13,299 nucleotides of DNA, from positions 1 through 13,299 of the forward strand of contig PFXE01000039.1 in the NCBI GenBank assembly GCA_002791475.1, given 5' to 3'. Within the stretch, counting starts at the first letter, position 1; the number at the start of each line of letters is the position of its first letter. Position numbers and translations under genes: made by a program. The notes beneath the pieces were generated by a model. The model worked only from the letters and a program-made list of their open reading frames with translations. It had not been told where the DNA came from and searched no databases. This document shows, piece by piece, positions 6,660 to 12,289 of the stretch. The DNA comes from Candidatus Zambryskibacteria bacterium CG_4_9_14_3_um_filter_40_16 (GTDB taxonomy: Bacteria > Patescibacteriota > Minisyncoccia > Phycocordibacterales > Zambryskibacteraceae).

Positions 6660-6913
6660 CGGATATCTGTTATTTTCCCCTCACCAAACCTTTCAGAAAA
6701 AGAGGAGAGGATTTCTGCTTTGTTTACAAATATTTCTGATTTGGGAATTGGGTCGCTCTTTATGAAAGCTGTTTTGTTTTTTATATCTATATCTTTGTTC
6801 TCAACAAAAACTCCTGTCTTTTCTTTTATGATATTTTTCAAAACTTCTTTTGGAAGTTCTGTTAAAAATATTTTATCTCTTATTTTTTTAAAAAGGGAAG
6901 AAATTTGCTCCAT
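6656..6913 (-). CDS. Small DciA/DUF721-like protein (tentative), downstream of dnaN
   Basis: An 85-aa protein whose start overlaps the dnaN stop (TAATG), implying translational coupling. Residues 1-30 are helical and basic. Residues about 33-85 read as beta-beta-alpha-beta: a strand around DIDIKNKTAFIK, the segment SEIFVNKAEILSSFSERFG, and the terminal GKITDIR. This pattern and the final (v)xDIR strand resemble the KH-like core of DciA (DUF721), the common bacterial loader or operator of the DnaB helicase, whose genes often lie near dnaA/dnaN. The match is by pattern only and the protein is shorter than typical DciA, so I leave the symbol empty. It occupies the position where many bacteria have recF. 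The alternative is an unrelated small dnaN-linked protein. Its TAG stop shares a CTAG with the convergent PBP gene. Confidence 0.7.
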   Translation of the reverse strand: MEQISSLFKKIRDKIFLTELPKEVLKNIIKEKTGVFVENKDIDIKNKTAFIKSDPIPKSEIFVNKAEILSSFSERFGEGKITDIR

Positions 6914-8013
6914 TATTTGTTCATTGGCATAACCAAATAAAGAAACGAGCTATCCGAAACTCCTTTTATTATGAGGGGTTGGCTTGCTCCACCAAAAGAA
7001 AAGATTACGGAATCAGAATCAATGGATTGAAAACTATCAACGATGTATTTGTAGTTAAAGTTTATGTTTGTCTCTTCTCCTTTTAAAACAGCTTCTAGTT
7101 TGTTGGAGTTTTCTCCTATGTTTGCATTTTTTGTTTTTATTTCAAAAAAATTTTTTTTAGGACTGATATTCAGTGAGATTTGATTAAATTGGTCAGAAAA
7201 AATATTGGCTATTTTAAGAGCTTGTATGAGGTCTTGTTTTAGTGTTATGACTTCGGTTTTTGTTTCTTTTGGTATAACTTGTTTGTAGTCTGGAAAATTT
7301 CCTTCTATGGTTCTTGAAACGAGGTAGACTCCGTTATATAAAAAAGCTATTTGTGAGTGATCAATTCTTATTGAAATCTCTTTTTCTGAAGATTCTAAAA
7401 CACGAATTATTTCGGAAACATTTTTAAAGGGTATTAGTGTTGGTGGAATTTCCAATTTTCTTTTTGTATAGACCTTTTTTTCGGCGAGGCGAAATGAGTC
7501 AGTAGCAGCAAAAACCAAATCTTCCCCGTCAGAAAAAACCAAAACACTTGATAATTCCGGTTTTATACCCACTGTGGCGGCAGCATACCAAACAGATTTA
7601 AATCCATTGAGAATGTCTTGTGATTTAACACTGATTTCTTTTTCTCCCGAAAGTTTTGGTAGGGAAGGAAAGTCATCACTAACCACCGCTTTAACGAGAG
7701 ATGTTGTGTTTTTTGATGATATGCGAAGATTTCCTTTATCTTCCTCCAAAATTATATTTGTGTCTCCTTGTATATTGGATAGAAGTCCTAAAAAGACGCC
7801 CCCCGGGACAGCGACCGTCCCTGGTTCTTTTACCTTAACCGGTATGTTTATTTCAATACCAATATCAAGGTTTGTTGATTTTATTATTAAATTATTATTT
7901 TCAGCTACAAAAAGAATACAACCAAGAACAGGCAGTGACATATTTTTACTGGTTATTTTTTCCGCTTTTGAAATAGCACTTATTAGTTTTTCTTTTGTAC
8001 ACTCTAGTTTCAT
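6913..8013 (-). CDS. dnaN: DNA polymerase III beta subunit (sliding clamp)
   Basis: The ring-shaped processivity clamp of replicative DNA polymerase III, also a docking platform for repair proteins. The 366 aa equal the length of the E. coli protein. It shows the three-fold clamp pattern: domain 1 starts with MKLECTKEKLISAISKAEK and continues LPVLGCILFVAENNNLIIKSTNLDIGIE (about 28-55), domain 2 carries LSSVLVFSDGEDLVFAATDSFRLAEKK (about 155-181), and domain 3 ends with the characteristic YLVMPMNK. It lies 222 nt downstream of dnaA on the same strand and overlaps the start of the small downstream gene by one base. The leader is very AT-rich with several possible -10 sequences (for example TATATAAA just before the ATG), so I cannot choose a promoter. 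Confidence 0.97.
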   Translation of the reverse strand: MKLECTKEKLISAISKAEKITSKNMSLPVLGCILFVAENNNLIIKSTNLDIGIEINIPVKVKEPGTVAVPGGVFLGLLSNIQGDTNIILEEDKGNLRISSKNTTSLVKAVVSDDFPSLPKLSGEKEISVKSQDILNGFKSVWYAAATVGIKPELSSVLVFSDGEDLVFAATDSFRLAEKKVYTKRKLEIPPTLIPFKNVSEIIRVLESSEKEISIRIDHSQIAFLYNGVYLVSRTIEGNFPDYKQVIPKETKTEVITLKQDLIQALKIANIFSDQFNQISLNISPKKNFFEIKTKNANIGENSNKLEAVLKGEETNINFNYKYIVDSFQSIDSDSVIFSFGGASQPLIIKGVSDSSFLYLVMPMNK

Positions 8014-8235
8014 TTCTTTATATAAATATTTATTACTCTTATTAAGGTTGTGGATATGTGAACAACAACGATTAGAACAACAACCGTCTTAATAAAACAA
8101 CCTTTTGTTTTTCTAAAAACATGTTGATAATTTGTGATGGTTGGGAATAATTTTTATTAAAAACACCAAACAACCTCCCACATCCCCTTTTTATTAACAC
8201 TGTTTTCATTTTTATTTTATACATTTCCACAACTT
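8014..8235. other. Candidate replication origin (oriC), dnaN-dnaA intergenic region
   Basis: A 222-bp gene-free AT-rich stretch between dnaN and dnaA, the standard location of bacterial oriC. Near-consensus DnaA boxes on the minus strand are ATATCCACA (8049-8057) and TTATCAACA (8122-8130), each one mismatch from TTATCCACA; ATTTCCACA (8223-8231, plus) has two. The segment 8148-8226 is strongly A/T-rich and could be the unwinding element. An imperfect inverted repeat (ATTAAGGTTG 8041-8050 with CAAC..CTTAAT 8081-8093) flanks the first box. No tight box cluster is seen, so the call rests mostly on location. Confidence 0.5.
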
Positions 8236-9585
8236 CTACACAATGAGAGACCTTAGTTGTCCTATCTCTTGATTGAGGACGGCGTCGTTAAGCAGACAAC
8301 CTTTTATTTTTTCACAAGAGTGTATGACTGTTGTGTGATCTCTTCCTCCCAACTTTTGTCCAATGGACGGATAAGAAATGCTAAAGTCTTCCCTTAAAAT
8401 ATACATAGCCACTTGCCTAGGTTTGATAATTTCTTTTCTTCTGGTTTTTTCATATATATTTTCTTCGGGAATTTGATAAAAATCAGCCACAATTTTTACC
8501 ACCTCTTTTACGGAAATAGCTCGCTTTGGTTTTGCGTTTGTCTTAACAAAACTTTTTATTTCATGAAGAGCGAGCTCCCTCCCTTTTAGTTGCGACTGAC
8601 AAACAATGGAGTTAACAACCCCCTCCAAATCTCTTATGTTCCCGTTTATAACATGAGCCAAATAGTCCAAGGTCTCTTGGGATAGAAAAATTTCACACAA
8701 ACGCGCCTTATTTTGGAGAATTGCCGCCCTTGATTCGTGGTCTGGAGCTTGAATATCAACGGTCATACCAGCCGCAAAACGCGACTTTAAACGGTCTTCC
8801 AAACCAAGGATGAAGTTCGGGTGCTTGTCGGAAGTAAATACCACCTGTTTGTTGTTGTCATAAAGGGTGTTGAATAAATGAAAGAGCTCTTCCTGAGTTT
8901 TCTCTTTGTTTGAGAAAAACTGCATATCGTCCATAATTAAAACATCATATTTTCTATACCGCTCCTTAACTTGATTTATTTTTCCGGTTTGAATGGCGCT
9001 TGTTATATCAGACGCAAAACGCTCCGATGTAACATAAAGGACTTTTTTGTTTTTGTCCGCCGATTTCATGGCGTTGCCAACAGACTGAACAAGGTGGGTT
9101 TTTCCATAACCTGTATTCCCGTAAATAAAAAGTGGATTGTACATAATGCCTGGTTTTTTTATCACAGCTTGTGATGCCGCGTGAGCAAGCTCGTTAAATG
9201 GCCCAACAACAAAATTTTCAAATGTATAACGAGGGTTCAGGTTATCTTCTCTGTTGACATAGTGGTCTTGCAGAGGAAGCTCTCTGGTTGGAATCAAAAC
9301 AGACCCTTTTTGTTTTGATGATTCTTTCAAACGGCCGTCGTCCTTGGAAATCACATACTCAACAGAATGGATTGAGCTCACGATGCCACGCAAGTATTTC
9401 AAAATGGGATTGTGATACTTATTCAAAAGCCACTCCTTAACAAAAGCATTTGGTACGCTTAGGTAAACCACACCGTCCTCAAATTTGTTTATATAGGTAT
9501 CCTTAAACCAAGTGTTGAAACTAGCCTTAGACACGGTCAGCTCTATTTCCACCAATACCCCCTCCCAAAGCTGTTTGTTGTCCAT
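8236..9585 (-). CDS. dnaA: Chromosomal replication initiator DnaA
   Basis: The AAA+ initiator that binds DnaA boxes and melts oriC. With the ATG at 9585 it is 449 aa (MDNKQLWEGVLVEIEL). The open frame continues to an ATG at 9747, but those extra 54 residues are hydrophobic, unlike any DnaA, and lie upstream of the likely promoter. An in-frame ATG at 9597 (453 aa) is an alternative; GGAA spaced 6 nt before the 9585 ATG favours the shorter form. Domain I carries LWEGVLVEIELTVSKASFNTWF. Domain III shows Walker A GNTGYGKTH (about 156-164), Walker B VLIMDD (about 215-220) and the arginine-finger region DRLKSRF. Domain IV has the signature GGRDHTTVIHSCEKI (about 413-427). All essential motifs are present. 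Confidence 0.95.
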   Translation of the reverse strand: MDNKQLWEGVLVEIELTVSKASFNTWFKDTYINKFEDGVVYLSVPNAFVKEWLLNKYHNPILKYLRGIVSSIHSVEYVISKDDGRLKESSKQKGSVLIPTRELPLQDHYVNREDNLNPRYTFENFVVGPFNELAHAASQAVIKKPGIMYNPLFIYGNTGYGKTHLVQSVGNAMKSADKNKKVLYVTSERFASDITSAIQTGKINQVKERYRKYDVLIMDDMQFFSNKEKTQEELFHLFNTLYDNNKQVVFTSDKHPNFILGLEDRLKSRFAAGMTVDIQAPDHESRAAILQNKARLCEIFLSQETLDYLAHVINGNIRDLEGVVNSIVCQSQLKGRELALHEIKSFVKTNAKPKRAISVKEVVKIVADFYQIPEENIYEKTRRKEIIKPRQVAMYILREDFSISYPSIGQKLGGRDHTTVIHSCEKIKGCLLNDAVLNQEIGQLRSLIV

Positions 9586-9613
9586 AATTAGTTCCATATT
9601 TCTGTAGTAGTGT

Positions 9614-9642
9614 AGTATATACCTTGTGAGGCAATACGGAAA
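9614..9642 (-). promoter_or_regulatory. Candidate dnaA promoter
   Basis: On the minus strand, TTTCCG (9642-9637), a 17-nt spacer and TATACT (9619-9614) predict transcription from about 9607, giving a leader of about 22 nt to the ATG at 9585 or 10 nt to that at 9597. This supports rejecting the longer frame that begins upstream at 9747. A degenerate DnaA box (ATATCAACA, minus, 9675-9683) lies about 30 bp upstream of the -35 and could serve autoregulation. Confidence 0.45.
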
Positions 9643-9712
9643 CCAAACGAAAAACTGAATATATGTTAACAACCTGTTGATATGTTGTGCAAATAAAAAA
9701 TTAGAAATTTTA

Positions 9713-9741
9713 TTGAAAAAAAAATCAAGAGGGGGTAGAAT
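9713..9741 (+). promoter_or_regulatory. rpmH promoter with near-leaderless start
   Basis: TTGAAA (9713-9718), a 17-nt spacer and TAGAAT (9736-9741) form a good sigma-70-type promoter. The -10 ends 9 nt before the rpmH ATG, so the leader would be only about 2-3 nt. Confidence 0.6.
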
Positions 9742-9750
9742 GTACAATCT

Positions 9751-9885
9751 ATGTCACAAACATATCAACCAAAAAAAAGAAAAAGAAAGAAAAGCCACGG
9801 TTTTTTAGTAAGAAAAAGAACGGCTGGCGGACGCGCAACCCTAAAAAGAAGAGCCAGAAAAGGAAGAAAAAAACTCTCCGTTTAA
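9751..9885 (+). CDS. rpmH: 50S ribosomal protein L34 (44 aa)
   Basis: A 44-residue, extremely basic protein. The pattern TYQPKKRKRKKSHGF, then RTAGGRATLKRRARKGRKKLSV, matches L34 along its whole length. L34 is a small component of the large ribosomal subunit bound to 23S rRNA. The start ATG lies 9 nt after the -10 hexamer of a strong promoter and has no properly spaced Shine-Dalgarno. The gene is followed 6 nt later by rnpA, the near-universal rpmH-rnpA pair next to the replication origin, and is divergent from dnaA. Confidence 0.96.
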   Translation: MSQTYQPKKRKRKKSHGFLVRKRTAGGRATLKRRARKGRKKLSV

Positions 9886-9891
9886 TTAAAA

Positions 9892-10260
9892 ATGTTAAAA
9901 AAAGAAAGAAGGGTTAAGAGAGAGATTTTGTCAAAATCACGGGCACTTTCCAAAACACTCCACACCAAATTTTTTTCTTTAAAATATTTTAAAGAAAACA
10001 CAAATAAGAGCGCCAAAGCCGCATTTGTTTTGTCAAAAAAAATTTCAACAAAAGCAACCGAAAGAAACAAGCTCAAAAGACAAGCACATAGTGTTCTTGA
10101 TAAAATTTTTCACAGCATTAAACCTGGGTTTGTTTTGATTTTTTATATGAAAAAAGAAGCCAAAACGGCGAGCTTTGACGAATTATCAAAAGAAATATTT
10201 ATTTCCCTCAAAAATATAAGAGCTTTAGAAGTAGTAGATTCAAACAACCTCGATAACTAG
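9892..10260 (+). CDS. rnpA: Ribonuclease P protein component
   Basis: The small basic protein that assists RNase P RNA in removing 5' leaders from pre-tRNAs. The 122 aa are of normal length. It carries the conserved basic signature in the form KKISTKATERNKLKRQ (49-64; usual core is RNR-K-KR), preceded by the strand AKAAFVLSKK and followed by a helix and the strand GFVLIFYMKK. The N-terminal portion (HTKFFSLKYF, 24-33) corresponds to the usual substrate-leader cleft region. It starts 6 nt after rpmH, presumably cotranscribed from the rpmH promoter, and has no visible Shine-Dalgarno. Identification rests on motif plus the rpmH-rnpA-yidC context. Confidence 0.93.
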   Translation: MLKKERRVKREILSKSRALSKTLHTKFFSLKYFKENTNKSAKAAFVLSKKISTKATERNKLKRQAHSVLDKIFHSIKPGFVLIFYMKKEAKTASFDELSKEIFISLKNIRALEVVDSNNLDN

Positions 10261-10265
10261 GTGGT

Positions 10266-10293
10266 TTGAAAATATAACTTTGTGGGTTATAGT
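10266..10293 (+). promoter_or_regulatory. yidC promoter with near-leaderless start
   Basis: TTGAAA (10266-10271), a 16-nt spacer and TATAGT (10288-10293). The -10 ends 11 nt before the yidC ATG, predicting a 4-5 nt leader. It lies in the 44-nt rnpA-yidC gap, so yidC can be expressed apart from rpmH-rnpA. Confidence 0.55.
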
Positions 10294-10304
10294 AGTTAGC
10301 GTTT

Positions 10305-11069
10305 ATGTCTAATATTTTTCAAACTTTTTTCTTTCGCCCGCTGTATAACGGTCTAATTTTCTTATTCAACACCCTACCATTTTTTGACGCTGGTGTGATC
10401 GTTATTTTATTTACCATTTTGGTTAAATTGGCTCTATTCCCACTGTCCAAAAAGTCGGTGGTGGCGCAGATGGAAATGAAAAGCATAGAACCAGACCTGG
10501 TGGCCATTAAGGAAAAATACAAAACAAACAAACAAGAGCAAGCGCGAAAAACAATGGAGCTCTATAAAGAAAAAAAGATAAACCCTTTTTCCAGTATTTT
10601 TCTTATTCTCATTCAGTTGCCGATAGTTTTTGCTCTTTACTTTATTTTCTTGCGCTCTGGATTACCAGAGATAAATGATAGTTTGTTATATTCTTTCATT
10701 TCTCACCCGCCGTCCATCAAGATTATGTTTCTTGGTTTAATAGATATTTCCCAAAAAAGCTACATTCTCGCTTTCTTGGCCGGTGTTTCCAGTTTTCTAC
10801 AAATAAGATACTCTGTTCCCCCATATAAAAAAACCGACACCTCAAAACGCTCTTTTCAGAGCGATTTGGCAAGAAGTATGAATATTCAAATGAGATATTT
10901 CTTCCCCATTATTGTTTTCTTTATTTCGTACAATATTTCCGGCGCAATCGCCCTTTACTGGGTTACAAGCAACCTGTTCACCTTGGGTCAAGAATTTTGG
11001 GTTCGTAAAAATTTTAAATCTAAAGAACCGGTTATTGGTCAGAATCAATTGAAAGTGCCCACAGCGTAA
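10305..11069 (+). CDS. yidC: Membrane protein insertase YidC/Oxa1 family
   Basis: YidC inserts proteins into the cytoplasmic membrane, alone or with SecYEG. At 254 aa it is the short Oxa1/Gram-positive type, without the large periplasmic domain of E. coli YidC. Conserved stretches are FFRPLYNGL at the N-terminus, TM1 with ILFTILVKLALFPLSKK (34-50), the cytoplasmic coiled region (about 50-90, with PDLVAIKEKYK), TM2 with FLILIQLPIVFALYF (about 98-112) and the last TM block SGAIALYWVTSNLF. The groove position that is usually Arg (in ...IRLxxxPL) is Lys41 here. No signal-peptide lipobox cysteine is seen. The final 38 nt overlap the convergent gene on the minus strand. Confidence 0.94.
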   Translation: MSNIFQTFFFRPLYNGLIFLFNTLPFFDAGVIVILFTILVKLALFPLSKKSVVAQMEMKSIEPDLVAIKEKYKTNKQEQARKTMELYKEKKINPFSSIFLILIQLPIVFALYFIFLRSGLPEINDSLLYSFISHPPSIKIMFLGLIDISQKSYILAFLAGVSSFLQIRYSVPPYKKTDTSKRSFQSDLARSMNIQMRYFFPIIVFFISYNISGAIALYWVTSNLFTLGQEFWVRKNFKSKEPVIGQNQLKVPTA

Positions 11070-12288
11070 AATCTCTTTTGTTTCTGAAGGTTAATAAATC
11101 GCTGTTTGGAGAAAGTTGCAGGTCAAAAGCGTCAATGTCTTGGTCGCTTAAATTTTTAATGTCCCCCACTTGTTTCGTTTCTCCCGTATCAAGATTATAT
11201 TTCCAAATCGAATCGGAAAATGACACGAATCCCAAATACCAATCATCCGGATAATTCCCAGGAGGGGTAGTGCCCGGTACGGCGCAATAGAATATTAAGT
11301 TATCACTCTCGTCCCAAACACATTTTTCAGGCAAAGATGTGGGCACTATCGTCTCTACACTGCCGACTTCGGTGGAATAAGCGAATAAACCAAAAGAATT
11401 GCCGGTGGTTTCAGAATACAAAACAAAATCTTTGTTTGAAGAAGGCAGGGTTGTTAGACCGGATATTTTTCCAAGAACTCTATCCAAACTTTTTGTTTTT
11501 GTATTAAAGAAATAAAGGAAACCCTCGCTTTGTCCGCTTGCTTTTGTGGTGAGAGACACAGTACCCCCCTCCAACCAGCGCGTAACCCAGTCCTTTATGG
11601 GAAATTGCCAGACCAAAAGTGGCTTTTCTCCGTTAAAGTTGGAAGTGAAAAACTGAGCGCCGGATTGTTGCGTCGTTTCATAAAATATTTTATCTTTGTT
11701 TTTAGAAACGGTCACGCTCGGTATGTTTCGTTCCAAAAACTTCCCCTCAAGAGATTTGAGCCCAAGGTTGTTTGGTGATGTGGTGGCGGTTGAGGTTGAA
11801 ATTTTGGCAAAAAAACTTTCTATCACAGCGTCTTTTTCGTATCTTAAAATCAAAGACTCGCCTTTTGGTCCCCACAGAACCTCCTCAACTTTCGGTATGG
11901 TCGTGTTTGTAATTCTGGTTAAATTTGTTGAGTCACCAGTGGCCTCGTAAACATTGCCCGTTGCTTTTTCCAAAAACCTTATCCGTGTTGTGCTTCCTTC
12001 CGTGAATATTGTGGAGCCGGATGAGGGTGATGCTGAAATTTGCCTAAGTTTTGAAAAAGTTTGACCCGGGGCAACGACAAATTCTTCATTTGGCGCTGGT
12101 ATCGGCAGACCGTTTGGGGAAAAACCGCTATTTCCCGAGGAAGCCCCCGGAGTTCCAAAGGGCGTTTCGCTTCCCACCGAAAGCCCGTTCGGAGCGCTTT
12201 CTTTTCCAAGCAAGAAAAACAACAAAATCGCCAAAATTATTATTGAAACCGCAATGCCTATTATTATGTAAATTTTTTTCTTATCCAT
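11032..12288 (-). CDS. Membrane-anchored beta-propeller-like protein, unknown function
   Basis: With the ATG at 12288 the product is 418 aa. It has a short basic N-terminus (MDKKK), one TM helix (about 5-27, IYIIIGIAVSIIILAILLFF), a Gly/Pro/Ser-rich linker to about 65, and then a long beta-rich region exported outside the membrane. Repeated blade-like phrases (TTRIRFLEKATGNVYEA, VEEVLWGPKGESLILRY, SIWKYNLDTGETKQV, LQLSPNSDLLTFRN) resemble TolB/WD40-type propellers. No catalytic motif is seen. The start is one base after the stop of the upstream gene (TAATATG), suggesting reinitiation. An alternative ATG at 12303 has an AGGAGGAG sequence 9-11 nt upstream and would add 5 residues. The still longer frame to 12375 overlaps the upstream gene and is not favoured. 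It may partner the pilin-like protein upstream, an inference from linkage only. Confidence 0.85.
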   Translation of the reverse strand: MDKKKIYIIIGIAVSIIILAILLFFLLGKESAPNGLSVGSETPFGTPGASSGNSGFSPNGLPIPAPNEEFVVAPGQTFSKLRQISASPSSGSTIFTEGSTTRIRFLEKATGNVYEATGDSTNLTRITNTTIPKVEEVLWGPKGESLILRYEKDAVIESFFAKISTSTATTSPNNLGLKSLEGKFLERNIPSVTVSKNKDKIFYETTQQSGAQFFTSNFNGEKPLLVWQFPIKDWVTRWLEGGTVSLTTKASGQSEGFLYFFNTKTKSLDRVLGKISGLTTLPSSNKDFVLYSETTGNSFGLFAYSTEVGSVETIVPTSLPEKCVWDESDNLIFYCAVPGTTPPGNYPDDWYLGFVSFSDSIWKYNLDTGETKQVGDIKNLSDQDIDAFDLQLSPNSDLLTFRNKRDFTLWALSIDSDQ

Positions 12289-12289
12289 A

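Noticed and set aside
7574..8092. 172-codon plus-strand frame antisense to dnaN
   Set aside because: It mirrors the conserved dnaN sequence and has no ribosome-binding or promoter signal; a shadow frame.
8095..8114. AAAACAA/TTGTTTT hairpin in the dnaA-dnaN gap as a terminator
   Set aside because: Seven A/T-dominated pairs with a CCTT loop; terminating between dnaA and dnaN is not supported, and it may simply be origin AT-rich sequence.
9586..9747. N-terminal extension of DnaA to the ATG at 9747 (54 extra residues)
   Set aside because: The extension is hydrophobic and unlike DnaA domain I. A -10 (TATACT, 9619-9614) lies inside it, and the canonical start MDNKQLWEGVL fits the family.
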